From Palleronia rufa (GTDB lineage Bacteria; Pseudomonadota; Alphaproteobacteria; Rhodobacterales; Rhodobacteraceae), in assembly GCF_000743715.1 (NCBI RefSeq), contig NZ_JQEY01000009.1, forward strand, positions 148 through 64,147: a DNA stretch of 64,000 nt, in the 5' to 3' direction. Below are positions 47,252-55,915 of this stretch, piece after piece. Position 1 is the first letter of the stretch. Every line of letters begins with the position of its first letter. The notes under the pieces were generated by a model. That model was given only the letters and a program-made list of their open reading frames with translations, ran no database searches and had not been told where the DNA came from. The position numbers and the translations under genes were made by a program.

Positions 47252-48820
47252 TCAGACCTCGTTTTTCGACATCGCTCCGGCGATATGGTCGGCCTGGCGG
47301 ATCGCCAGCGCCACGATGGTCAGGGTCGGGTTCTCGGCCGCGCCGGTGGTGAACTGAGAGCCGTCCGATACGAAGAGGTTCGCGATATCGTGGGTCTGGC
47401 CCCACTTGTTGACCACGCCGTCCTGCGGATTGGCGGACATCCGGTTGGTGCCAAGGTTGTGCGTGGACGGATAGGGCGGCGTCGGCAACGTTCGCGTGGC
47501 ACCGACCGCATCGTACATCGCCATGCCGACCTTGTAGGCATAGTCCCGCATCGCCCGGTCGTTCTGGTGATCGGAGTAGTGGACATTGGCCACCGGCATG
47601 CCGAACTGGTCCTTGGTGTCGCTCAGGGTGACGCGGTTGGATTCCTGCGGCATGTCCTCTCCGACGATCCACATCCCGGCCATGTTCTCATAGGAGTCGA
47701 GCGCGGTGGTGAACTCCCGCCCCCACGCGCCGGGATCGAGGAACGCGGCCATGAACGGCAGGCCCAGGCTCAAGGTCTCCAGCTCGAACCCGCCGACGAA
47801 ACCGCGCGACGGGTCGTGCCGGGCCTCGTCCTGCACGACGCCGGCCATGGTCGTGCCGCGCCACATCTTCACCGGCTTGTCGAAGATTCCGTAGACCGAA
47901 CCCGTCAGGTGGCGCATGTAGTTGCGCCCCACCTGCCCGGAGCTGTTGGCCATCCCCTCGGGATAGATCGACGAGGCCGAGTTCAGCAGCAGCCGCGGAC
48001 TTTCGATGGAATTGCCCGCGACGCAGACGATGCGGGCCATCTGCTTGTGCTCGGTCCCGTCCTCGGCGGCGTAGACCACGCCGTTCGCCTTGCCGTCGGG
48101 GCCGTGCTCGATCCGAAGCACATGGGCCTTTTCGCGGACTTCCAGGTTGCCGGTAGCTTCGCCCGCCGGGATGTCGGTATAGGCCGTGGACCACTTGGCC
48201 CCCCACTTGCAGCCCTGGAAACAGAAACCGGTCTGCTGGCAGGGCGGCCGGTCGTCGTACCAGTCGGAGTTGATCGCCATGCGGCCGGTGTGGACCTCTT
48301 CGTAGCCCAGCGCCTTGGCCCCGGTTTCGAAGACCTTGTAGTTGTTGGAACCGGGCAGACCCGCGCGGCCGCCCGTGCGGGTGACCTTCATCTTCTCCTC
48401 GGCCCTGGCGTACCAGGGCGCCAGTTCCTTGTCGTCGATGGGCCAGTCCAGAAGGTTCGCGCCCTCCAGCGCGCCATAGGTGGTCGCAGCCTTCCACTCG
48501 TGCGGTTGGAACCGCAGCGAAGCACCGGCCCAGTGGGTCGTGGTGCCGCCCACGGCCTTGACGATCCAGGCCGGCAGCCCGGAGAAGTCCTTGGCCACGC
48601 GCCAGTCGCCGGAGGTCGTGCGCGGATCGAGCCAGGCAAGCTGGCCGAAGCTCTCCCATTCGTCGTTGACGTAATCCTCCGGCAGATAGCGCCCGCCGGC
48701 CTCCAGCGCGACGACGCCGATGCCTTTCTGGGCCAGTTCGTTGGCAAGAACCCCGCCCCCGGCGCCGGTTCCGATGATGACCACGACGCTGTCGTCGCTG
48801 AGGTCGAATGGTGCTGGCAT
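47252..48820 (-). CDS. GMC-family oxidoreductase (gluconate 2-dehydrogenase flavoprotein type)
   Basis: 522 residues. FAD-binding VVIIGTGAGGGVLANELA at 13-30, substrate domain with KAVGGTTTHWAGASLR, and GMC C-terminal domain with THNLGTNRMS and GQFTTGAAENPTLTIVALA-type region. The FCFQGCKWGAKWS segment places it with membrane-bound sugar/gluconate dehydrogenase flavoproteins. It is encoded 23 bp after a Tat-exported small subunit, so the complex is probably periplasmic, the flavoprotein being carried by its partner. Substrate uncertain. Confidence 0.88.
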   Translation of the reverse strand: MPAPFDLSDDSVVVIIGTGAGGGVLANELAQKGIGVVALEAGGRYLPEDYVNDEWESFGQLAWLDPRTTSGDWRVAKDFSGLPAWIVKAVGGTTTHWAGASLRFQPHEWKAATTYGALEGANLLDWPIDDKELAPWYARAEEKMKVTRTGGRAGLPGSNNYKVFETGAKALGYEEVHTGRMAINSDWYDDRPPCQQTGFCFQGCKWGAKWSTAYTDIPAGEATGNLEVREKAHVLRIEHGPDGKANGVVYAAEDGTEHKQMARIVCVAGNSIESPRLLLNSASSIYPEGMANSSGQVGRNYMRHLTGSVYGIFDKPVKMWRGTTMAGVVQDEARHDPSRGFVGGFELETLSLGLPFMAAFLDPGAWGREFTTALDSYENMAGMWIVGEDMPQESNRVTLSDTKDQFGMPVANVHYSDHQNDRAMRDYAYKVGMAMYDAVGATRTLPTPPYPSTHNLGTNRMSANPQDGVVNKWGQTHDIANLFVSDGSQFTTGAAENPTLTIVALAIRQADHIAGAMSKNEV

Positions 48821-48843
48821 GTTCTAGATCCTCCCTGCGCGTC

Positions 48844-49365
48844 TCACAGCCACGCGATGTCGTCGAAGCCGCGGTCGATGTAACCGCCCTGGGAATACGA
48901 TTCGCCCTCATATCCGAAGATCGGCCAGACGGCCTTTTGGTTGTAGAGCCCTGTCACCAGGCCCGCCCGGATCTTCTCGAAGAACGCGTCGTCGGCCATG
49001 GATCGCAGCACCTCCGCGCGGTCCCGCTCCCACCCGATGTCGAGATAGCGGCTGCCTTTGAGGTCCGTCGCGCGCCTGTCCAGCGCCGCGATCCCGGCCT
49101 CTGTCGCGTCGGCCTCTTCGGGCGTGTCGTACCCCTTGACCGCGGTCACGTAGTTGGCGTCGGGGATCCGGTCGTGGGGATAGATGTCGCGCGCCATCTG
49201 CACCAGCGTGGCGAAGCTCTCGGGCGTCATGGCCGTCATCTCGGTGGCCCATGCGGCGTCGCGCCCGGCCACGAACCCCGCGCCGCAGACGAAGGCGCCG
49301 GCCGCGGTGGCCCGTGACAGCAGTTGGCGCCGTGTCAGGCCCCTGGGGGCCGTCGTCGTGGTCAT
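48844..49365 (-). CDS. Gluconate 2-dehydrogenase subunit 3-like protein, Tat-exported
   Basis: 173 residues. The N-terminus GLTRRQLLSRATAAGAFVCG is a twin-arginine signal. The body contains LVQMARDIYPHDRIPDANYV and VWPIFGYEGESYSQGGYIDR, the pattern of the gamma subunit of membrane gluconate and sugar dehydrogenases. It should escort the GMC flavoprotein to the periplasm. The usual third component, a cytochrome c, is not encoded here. Confidence 0.87.
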   Translation of the reverse strand: MTTTTAPRGLTRRQLLSRATAAGAFVCGAGFVAGRDAAWATEMTAMTPESFATLVQMARDIYPHDRIPDANYVTAVKGYDTPEEADATEAGIAALDRRATDLKGSRYLDIGWERDRAEVLRSMADDAFFEKIRAGLVTGLYNQKAVWPIFGYEGESYSQGGYIDRGFDDIAWL

Positions 49366-49409
49366 GTCTCTTTCCTCCCTCTTGTGCTGTCCGCCCTGAT
49401 GGGGCTGCG

Positions 49410-49805
49410 TCACCCGAACCGGCCGCTGCGCTCGAGCACCTCGATCTGATAGCCGTCGGGATCGGCGATGAAGAAGAACCGCCCGATCAACGTACCCCTG
49501 GGTGCGAATTCCACGATCTTGCGCGGGCTCAACCCGGCCTCTGTCAGGCGCGCGTGCTCCCGGTCCAGGTCCGCGACCGACACGGCCAGGTGGCCGTAGC
49601 CGTCGCCCAGATCGTAGGCTTCGGTCCGGCCCTTGTTGACGGTCAACTCGACCTCGAACGCGGCTTCCGCATTGCTGAGATAGATCAGCGTGAAATCGTC
49701 GAAATCCAGCCGGTCGGCCACGTCCAGACCGAAGGCGGTCCGGTAGAACGCGACCGATCGCGCCTCTTCCAGGACGCGGATCATGCTGTGTATGGCTTTG
49801 GCCAT
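49410..49805 (-). CDS. VOC-family (glyoxalase I-like) protein
   Basis: 131 residues with two beta-alpha-beta-beta-beta repeats. Segments are HSMIRVLEEARSVAFYRTAFG, GYGHLAVSVADLDREHARL and FFFIADPDGYQIEVLERSG. Metal ligands His/Glu are present in the usual places (HSMIR, FEVEL, GHLAV, IEVLE), as in lactoylglutathione lyases. It lies 44 bp upstream of the Tat-exported subunit, perhaps in one operon. Confidence 0.82.
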   Translation of the reverse strand: MAKAIHSMIRVLEEARSVAFYRTAFGLDVADRLDFDDFTLIYLSNAEAAFEVELTVNKGRTEAYDLGDGYGHLAVSVADLDREHARLTEAGLSPRKIVEFAPRGTLIGRFFFIADPDGYQIEVLERSGRFG

Positions 49806-49915
49806 GGGGACTCCGGTGCAGCAGCCTGTTGCGAAAACTCTGCCCCAGGAGACGCGGCCGGTGGTGGTATATGCTTACTGCATATGCGCCGGCGGCCTCA
49901 GACTTTGGTCGGAGG

Positions 49916-50206
49916 TCATTCCGCGGCCATCATGGATCCCGGCGCGTCGGGCCGAGACAGGTAGATCACGCAGGCCGATCGGAGCGCCGACGTGAAATTT
50001 TGCGGCGTATCGCCACGAAGGGCCATCTCATCGTGCAGCGTGGCGATGAAATCCGTAAGGCTCATGCGTTCCTCAGCGGAAAGGCGGTCGAGCACCTCCC
50101 AAAAGACGTTCTCCAGCCGGATCGACGTGCTGTACCCCCGGAGGCGGAGGCTGCGGGACGTGCTGGCGTAGAGCCCCGGATCCTGATTGGCGTAAACTCG
50201 GCACAT
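49916..50206 (-). CDS. Ribbon-helix-helix domain protein (RHH_4 type)
   Basis: 96 residues. The core RLRGYSTSIRLENVFWEVLD is followed by a helix with MSLTDFIATLHDEM, and the C-terminus has SALRSACVIYLSR. The beta-strand SIRLE plus FW pattern matches the protein at 8071-8289. It is a putative small DNA-binding protein with unknown targets. Start at 50206 follows GGGAGAATC on the minus strand. Confidence 0.78.
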   Translation of the reverse strand: MCRVYANQDPGLYASTSRSLRLRGYSTSIRLENVFWEVLDRLSAEERMSLTDFIATLHDEMALRGDTPQNFTSALRSACVIYLSRPDAPGSMMAAE

Positions 50207-50379
50207 GTGATTCTCCCTTCCGCAGCGCATTTCGGCAGTATCCAGGTGCAACTGGGTCCGCGTCAACGTGCACGAACGCAGCGAAGCCGCCGGGGTCATC
50301 GACGCGGTGGGCCGGTCCGCAGAAGCGACCCGGCCCGCCGTCATCCGTTCGCGCGATGGCTCGCGCGGATCCGCGCCCC

Positions 50380-52629
50380 TCAGTTCGCCGCGGCGACCTG
50401 CAGAAGCGGGGTGATGTTGCGCACCGTGGCGCGGCGGTTGGCCCGTTCGTCCGCTTCGGTCGGCACTTTCAGGAACCGCTCGCCATAGCCCTGCACCACC
50501 ATGTTGGAGGCCGGAACCTGGAAGTACTCCGACAGAGCCAGCGCGACGGATTCGGCGCGACGGTCGCTCAGCGCCAGGTTGTAGGCCGCGTCGCCCACCG
50601 CATCCGTGTGGCCCTCGACCAGGAAGACCGCGCGCGGTTCCTGGGCGATGGTGTCGCGGATGAACTGGCCGAGGGCGCGCAGCTGCTGCGCCTGCTCCGG
50701 CCGGATCGCTGCGGAGCCGGTATCGAAGGTGATCGCCTCCAGATCGACCGCCGGCACCTGATAGCGCACCTCCGGGATGTTGCGCACCTGGGACAGGCTG
50801 AACGCGCGGTCGAACTGACGGTTGGCCGACAGGGCGTCGCGCAGTGCGGCCTCGTCGTTCAGATCCACCGTACGAGAGGTTTGTTCGGTCTGCTGGAGCT
50901 GTGCCACGTCCACCGGCTGGTACGTCTGGTCGATGTCGTCGATCAGCACGACGCGCGTCCCGTCCGGCGTGATCCGCACCCGGCGGACGACGCGCAAGTC
51001 GGCATCGCGGATCGTGACCACCTGGCTGCCGTCCTCATAGCTGACCGTGCTGCGGGTCGAGCCGTCGCTGAAGGTCTCGTTCCGGACCTCTGCCCCGGGC
51101 TGGCGGAGAAGCGCGTTGTCGTCCTTGATCAGTTCGTAGCTGCCGTCGCCGCGGGACACCACGACCCTGTCGTCGGCAGAGGCCACGACCTGCCGGTTGC
51201 CGCGGATCAGAGCCCCGACGGCCAGCGCGCCGGCGCCGAGCAAGAGACCCTTTTCGAGGTTGCTGAGACCGCCGCCGTCGTCGTTGGCGGCGGCGGTTGC
51301 ATCCGCCTCGCCCGTCTGCTGCTGGCCGGTCTGTTCCTGGCCCGCCTGTTGCTGGCCGGTCTGCTGCTGGGCATTCGCTCCTGCCGCGCCCTCCGCGCTC
51401 CGCTGGATCGAGGTCGCGAAATCCTCCGAACTGGATCGTGAGGTCTCCTCGGTGACGGTTGTGGTCTGGGTATCGACGGCCTCTGCGTCCTCTGCTGCGG
51501 CGGCCGCGACGGGCGCCTGGCCTTCGACGGCGGCCGCTTCGGTCTGCGTCATCGGCGCGGCGGCGCCCGTTTCCGCGGGGGCGGTCTGGGTTGCGCTGTC
51601 GGCACCTGCCCCGGGGGCTGCCGTCTCGGCCGGCGCCGCGCCGGTCTGGCTGCCGGTCTCTGCGCCGGCTGCGGGCTCCTGCGCCGCGCCGAGGGACTGC
51701 TCCAGCTCATCGGCCGACGGCATTTCCGCATCGGCAGCGGCCCCGCCAGTCGCGGCAGGCGCCGTATCACCGGCAGACGGTGCCGCCTGGGGTTCCGCGG
51801 CGGGCGCCGCGGTCTCGGGGGCCGCGGGTTCGGCACCCGCATCCGGCGTGGTGGTCTGGCCGCTCGTATCCGACGCGGCGGTCTGGCCACTCGCATCCGG
51901 CGCGGCGGTCTCGGCGCTGGCCTCCGGCGCGGCGGTCTGGCCACCCGCATCCGGCGCGGCGGTGTTGGCGCCCGCATCCGGCGCGGCGGTCGCGGCGCTG
52001 GCGTCCGGCGCGGCGGGTTCGGCGCCCGCATCCGGTGCAGTTGTCTGGCCGCTCGTATCCGGCGCGGCGGTCTGACCGCCCGCATCCGGCGCGGCGGTCT
52101 CGGCGCTGGTGTCCGGTGCGGCGGTTTCCGCGCCCGGTGCGGGGGCCGCGCCCGCCTCCGGAGCGCTCGGAGCGGCCGCGCTGTCCGGGGCGGCGGGTTC
52201 GGCCGCACCGCTGGCGTCAGGCGGGGCCGTCTCCTCCGTCGCTGCGGGGGCGGCGGGTTGTTCCGGCGGTGTTTCGGAGCCTGTCTGCGCCGGCGCCTCT
52301 CCGGCATCCGGAGCCTCCGGCGCGGGTGCCGTCGCTTCCGGCGCCGGGGCCGGCGCCGGCGCGCTCTCTCCGGCCTCTGCCGGAGCCGCGTCGGCGCCGG
52401 CCGACGGCACCACCGCGTCGATGGCGTCCTGCGGGACGCCCGCGGCGGTCGCGCCCGCTATGGCGCTCTGGCAGCCATCGCTGTCCGCCCCCGCGGAGCA
52501 GGCCTGCCCCACCTTGCCCAGCATTTCCTGCACGCTCTGTTGGCTGGCATCCTGCGCCAGGGCCGGGAACGGCACGGCCAGGTTGAGGCTGGCCAGGATG
52601 GCCGTCGTCGTCTTGAGGGCGGATTTCAT
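50380..52629 (-). CDS. Large OmpA-family cell-envelope protein with Ala/Pro decapeptide repeats
   Basis: 749 residues. A signal peptide (to about 25) precedes a small domain with two cysteines (GQACSAGADSDGCQSA). A long Ala/Pro/Glu-rich linker (80-455) follows, including about eleven decapeptides of the AAPDASGQT type (165-275) and QQQTG repeats (421-440). A hydrophobic helix GLLLGAGALAVGALI lies at about 460-475, then a YXXDGS-type beta region, then an OmpA C-terminal peptidoglycan-binding domain (634-745) with FDTGSAAIRPEQAQQLRAL and VEGHTDAVGD. It probably spans the periplasm, tethering the envelope to peptidoglycan. Confidence 0.88.
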   Translation of the reverse strand: MKSALKTTTAILASLNLAVPFPALAQDASQQSVQEMLGKVGQACSAGADSDGCQSAIAGATAAGVPQDAIDAVVPSAGADAAPAEAGESAPAPAPAPEATAPAPEAPDAGEAPAQTGSETPPEQPAAPAATEETAPPDASGAAEPAAPDSAAAPSAPEAGAAPAPGAETAAPDTSAETAAPDAGGQTAAPDTSGQTTAPDAGAEPAAPDASAATAAPDAGANTAAPDAGGQTAAPEASAETAAPDASGQTAASDTSGQTTTPDAGAEPAAPETAAPAAEPQAAPSAGDTAPAATGGAAADAEMPSADELEQSLGAAQEPAAGAETGSQTGAAPAETAAPGAGADSATQTAPAETGAAAPMTQTEAAAVEGQAPVAAAAAEDAEAVDTQTTTVTEETSRSSSEDFATSIQRSAEGAAGANAQQQTGQQQAGQEQTGQQQTGEADATAAANDDGGGLSNLEKGLLLGAGALAVGALIRGNRQVVASADDRVVVSRGDGSYELIKDDNALLRQPGAEVRNETFSDGSTRSTVSYEDGSQVVTIRDADLRVVRRVRITPDGTRVVLIDDIDQTYQPVDVAQLQQTEQTSRTVDLNDEAALRDALSANRQFDRAFSLSQVRNIPEVRYQVPAVDLEAITFDTGSAAIRPEQAQQLRALGQFIRDTIAQEPRAVFLVEGHTDAVGDAAYNLALSDRRAESVALALSEYFQVPASNMVVQGYGERFLKVPTEADERANRRATVRNITPLLQVAAAN
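51805..52137 (-). repeat. 30-bp tandem repeats inside the OmpA-like gene
   Basis: About eleven in-frame units of 30 bp encode the decapeptide AAPDA(S/G)(G/A)(Q/E)T and variants, corresponding to residues 165-275. Units are diverged but clearly periodic. Such arrays expand and contract by slippage, changing linker length without breaking the frame. Confidence 0.8.
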
Positions 52630-52715
52630 CTGTGTTTCCTCCGGATGGTGTGTTGACGCCACAACGGCGGTGTCGCGGCCCCGTTCCGCCCGTTGGCGAA
52701 GTTGTGACGCGGGGC

Positions 52716-53978
52716 TCAGCGCATCAGGGCCAGCATGCGCGCCTTCTCGCCCTTGTCCTCGGGGCGCGCCACGGCGCGGGCCAGCCCTTCGAGCGACGCG
52801 ATATCGTGACCGGCGCGAAAGCTGTCGACGTGCCGCATCATGGTGGCGATGCCGCGCGCCCGGGGGGCGAACCCGTCGAAGCGCAGCAGAGGGTTCAGCC
52901 AGATCACCCGGCGCGCGGTCAGACTCAACCGGGCCATGGCGCGGTCCAGCTCCTCCGGGTCGCCCCGGTCCAGCCCGTCGGTGATCAGAAGGACGATCGC
53001 CCCCTGGCCCATGACCCGGCGCGACCAGTCGCGGTTGAACGCGGCCAGACTGGCGCCGATACGCGTTCCACCCTCCCAGTCCTGCGCCTGCGCCCCGGCC
53101 GCCGCCAGGGCCGCGTCCACGTCCCGGTGGCGCAGGTGGCGGGTGATGTTGGTCAGCCGGGTGCCGAAGGTGAAGGCATGGACATCGGCCCAGCCCGCGC
53201 CCTTCTGGTTCGACACGGCGTGGAGGAAATGCAGCACCGCGCGCGAATAGGCCGACATGGAGCCGGAGATGTCGCACAGCGCCACCAGCGACGGCCAGCG
53301 GATGCGCTGGGTCCGGGTCTCGAACCGGGTGACCTCACCGCCGCGGCGCAGGGCGCCCTGCATGGTGCGGCGCCAGTCGGCGCGTCGGCCCAGAGCGTCG
53401 GCGATGGTGCGGCGCGAACGAAGCGGCGGGACCGGCAGCGTCAGCCGCGCGATCATCCTGCGGGCGCGGGCCATCTCGGCATTGGACATCTGTTCGAAGT
53501 CGAGCGTCCGGAGTCGTTCCTCATCGGAGACCGTGCGGCTGGCGTCGACTTCCAGAACATGGTCCTCGGGCGCGTCCTGCCGATCCGGCTGTGGCAGATC
53601 GGGTTCCTCGGCGCCGTTCAGCAGCGCCTCCGCCGCGCGTTTTTCGGCCGCCCGTGCCGCGCGTTCCTCCGCCACGCCGCGTACCATGGGCGACAGGAAC
53701 GAAATCATCTGCTCCATGTAGCGCGGGTCGCGCCAGTAGAGACGGAAGAGCTGGTCGAAGACCTCACGCTGGTCGCGCCGGGTCACGAAACAGGCATGGA
53801 GCGTCCAGTAGAAGTCCCGCCGGTCGGTGAAGCCCGCCGCCTCCACCGCGCGGATCGCGTCGATAACCCGCCCGGGCCCGATCGGCAGGCCCGCGTTGCG
53901 GAGCGCGCGCGCGAACCAGGTGATGTTATGGGCGAGCTTGGGATGCTCGGGCAGATCCAGATCGGCGTATCTAGCCAT
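52716..53978 (-). CDS. VWA-domain protein (CoxE-like)
   Basis: 420 residues. The N-terminal helical region is followed by a von Willebrand A domain with an intact MIDAS: CDISGSMSAYS at 235-245, the Thr in GGTRIG and the ITDGLDRGD loop. The pattern matches CoxE, the MoxR partner for inserting metal cofactors into molybdenum hydroxylases. It is the last gene of the operon MoxR-membrane protein-VOC-VWA, separated from the VOC gene by 74 bp containing a repeat element. Confidence 0.9.
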   Translation of the reverse strand: MARYADLDLPEHPKLAHNITWFARALRNAGLPIGPGRVIDAIRAVEAAGFTDRRDFYWTLHACFVTRRDQREVFDQLFRLYWRDPRYMEQMISFLSPMVRGVAEERAARAAEKRAAEALLNGAEEPDLPQPDRQDAPEDHVLEVDASRTVSDEERLRTLDFEQMSNAEMARARRMIARLTLPVPPLRSRRTIADALGRRADWRRTMQGALRRGGEVTRFETRTQRIRWPSLVALCDISGSMSAYSRAVLHFLHAVSNQKGAGWADVHAFTFGTRLTNITRHLRHRDVDAALAAAGAQAQDWEGGTRIGASLAAFNRDWSRRVMGQGAIVLLITDGLDRGDPEELDRAMARLSLTARRVIWLNPLLRFDGFAPRARGIATMMRHVDSFRAGHDIASLEGLARAVARPEDKGEKARMLALMR

Positions 53979-53988
53979 GGGGGTACCA

Positions 53989-54044
53989 GGGGGCGTTGCC
54001 CCCGCCGCTGCGCGGCCCCCCAGGATGTATGGGGAAAGATGAAA
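53989..54044. repeat. Half copy of the mosaic intergenic element
   Basis: A stem GGGGGC-GTT-GCCCCC (53989-54003) is followed after about 19 nt by GGATGTATGGGGAAAGATGA (from 54023). This is the same order and sequence as the left half of the element at 29331-29391. Here it is inside an operon, between the VOC stop and the VWA start, so it may reduce downstream expression. Confidence 0.75.
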
Positions 54045-54052
54045 TACGCCCC

Positions 54053-54412
54053 TCAGCCATAGGTCGCGACCTCGACAAGGTTGCCGTCCGGGTCGGCGAA
54101 GTAGAGCGAGGCAATCGGGCCGCGCGCGCCGGACCTGGCGACCGGCCCTTCGAGGATCTCCACCCCCTGTGCCTTCAGCCGGGCCGCGACGTCCGCGAGC
54201 GGACGGTCGGTCAGCGGGCAGATGTCGCCCGCTCCGATACCGGCGTGGTTGCGGGTCTCCTGTCCGAGGCTCTGGAGGTTGATCTTCAGGGCGATGCGCC
54301 CCGTGCCGAAGTCGATCCGTCGGAGCGCAAGGGCGCGGGCGTGGAAATCGGCGGCGGCCTCGGGAGCGCGGACGGTCAGAACGACGTGGTCGATGGCGGT
54401 GACGAGGGTCAT
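54053..54412 (-). CDS. VOC-family protein
   Basis: 119 residues starting MTLVTAIDHVVLTVRAPEAA, with a FHARALALRR helix and the C-terminal SLYFADPDGNLVEVATYG. Metal-ligand positions (His in IDHVVL, Glu in VEVATY) are kept. Similar proteins are annotated as glyoxalase or virulence-type VOC; the substrate is unknown. Overlaps the membrane protein gene by 4 bp. Confidence 0.82.
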   Translation of the reverse strand: MTLVTAIDHVVLTVRAPEAAADFHARALALRRIDFGTGRIALKINLQSLGQETRNHAGIGAGDICPLTDRPLADVAARLKAQGVEILEGPVARSGARGPIASLYFADPDGNLVEVATYG

Positions 54413-54945
54413 GCGGGGGTCGTCCAGAGCAAGGCACCAATGGCGACTGCTGCGGCAAGCATCGGCAGGCCGAGGTGCCAGCCGCACAGGTAAAGGCGGG
54501 CGTAGATCCCGAAGTATGCAACGTCTCTTGCGGCAAGCGGCAGCACGTCCGCTATTTGGCGTGCATTCCTGGCGGTTTCGTCGGAGTCTTCGGTTTCCGT
54601 TCGAGATGCAAAGCTATGGAGGTCTTCCCTCAATCGGTCGAATTTGGATGCCTCGGCACGTGCATCGTATCTGATTTCACCCAGTTTCCGTCCCAGAAGA
54701 GTCCAGTTCCGAACCGAAATCCAGTCGCCATACCATTGCACGCCGTGTCCCAGCGCGGCGGCACCGATGAGAAATGCCAGCGCCAACCGGACCCTTTCCG
54801 CGGCAAAGCGCAGGCCGACAACGGATGTCTCGGCGATCTCGATCCGGCCAAGCGACAGGAAGATGGCGGTGCCGGACAGGAGCGGCACCGTCCGGCCCGT
54901 GGTCCGCGTCGCGCGCGAGATCGCCTCCTGGCCAAGGAAAGTCAT
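54409..54945 (-). CDS. Hypothetical membrane protein
   Basis: 178 residues with hydrophobic segments at about 65-85 (LALAFLIGAAALGHG) and 145-175 (LGLPMLAAAVAIGALLW), and a charged central region (EIRYDARAEASKFDRLREDL) likely to form a cytoplasmic helix. No family recognised. ATGA overlaps with both MoxR upstream and VOC downstream show that it belongs to the MoxR operon, perhaps as a membrane anchor. Confidence 0.72.
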   Translation of the reverse strand: MTFLGQEAISRATRTTGRTVPLLSGTAIFLSLGRIEIAETSVVGLRFAAERVRLALAFLIGAAALGHGVQWYGDWISVRNWTLLGRKLGEIRYDARAEASKFDRLREDLHSFASRTETEDSDETARNARQIADVLPLAARDVAYFGIYARLYLCGWHLGLPMLAAAVAIGALLWTTPA

Positions 54946-55853
54946 GCCGCCGGAAGCTCGGCGCGGACCTCGTCCAGGAGGCGCTTGGCTTCGGAGCCTT
55001 CGAGCCGCTGGATGTCGTCTTGATACTTGAGGATCGCGCCGAGCGTGTCGGCGATCACCTGGGGGCTCAGTTCCATCATGTCCAGCGCCAGCAGGCACTT
55101 GGCCCAATCGATGGTTTCCGCGACGCCGGGCTTCTTGAACAGATCTTCGGTCCGGAGCTTCTGCACGAAGGCCACGACCTCCCGGCTGAGCCGGTCTGAC
55201 GCCTCCGGCGCGCGGGCCTGCAGGATCTCCATCTCACGCTCGAAGACCGGGTAATCGACCCAGTGGTAGAGGCAGCGGCGCTTGAGCGCGTCGTGGATCT
55301 CTCGCGTGCGGTTCGACGTCAGGATGACGATGGGCGGCACCGGGGCGCGGACGGTGCCCAGTTCGGGGATGGTCACCGCGAAATCCGACAGGGCTTCGAG
55401 CAGGAACGCCTCGAACGGGGCGTCGGTGCGGTCGATCTCATCGATCAGCAGCACCGGGGCACCGCCCGGCTGGGGCCGCATCGCGTCCAGCAGCGGGCGC
55501 GAGATCAGGTACTCCTCCGTGAACAGCTCTGTCTTGAGCGTGTCGCGGTCGGCGCCGCCAGAGGCCTCCGCCGCGCGGATCGCGATCATCTGCTCGGCGA
55601 AGTTCCATTCATAGACGGCCGAGGCGGAATCCAGCCCCTCGTAGCACTGCAGGCGGATGAGGCGGCGCCCCAGCGCGGCGGCGATGGCCTTGGCGATCTC
55701 GGTCTTGCCCGTCCCGGCCTCCCCCTCCAGAAACAGCGGCCGTCCCAGCCGCAGCGCCAGAAAGGTCACCGTGGCGAGCGGCCGTCCGCAGACGTAGTCC
55801 TGCTCTCTCAGCATCGCCTGCACGGCGTCGATGGAGTCCGGCAGATCGGTCAT
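54942..55853 (-). CDS. MoxR-family AAA+ ATPase (CoxD-like)
   Basis: 303 residues. Walker A GEAGTGKT at 44-51, Walker B VLLIDEIDR, sensor 1 VILTSNRTREI, and the Arg-finger region RRCLYHWVDYP. MoxR ATPases work with VWA proteins as chaperones for metalloenzyme maturation. Its partner is the VWA gene two genes downstream. It is the CoxD-like subclass judging by length and DLFKKPGVAETIDWA. First gene of the operon. Confidence 0.93.
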   Translation of the reverse strand: MTDLPDSIDAVQAMLREQDYVCGRPLATVTFLALRLGRPLFLEGEAGTGKTEIAKAIAAALGRRLIRLQCYEGLDSASAVYEWNFAEQMIAIRAAEASGGADRDTLKTELFTEEYLISRPLLDAMRPQPGGAPVLLIDEIDRTDAPFEAFLLEALSDFAVTIPELGTVRAPVPPIVILTSNRTREIHDALKRRCLYHWVDYPVFEREMEILQARAPEASDRLSREVVAFVQKLRTEDLFKKPGVAETIDWAKCLLALDMMELSPQVIADTLGAILKYQDDIQRLEGSEAKRLLDEVRAELPAA

Positions 55854-55915
55854 GTGGTTCCCCCTCCTGTCCCGTCGCGACGACCCTGACGCCCGGCGCT
55901 CCGGGGTCAATGCGC

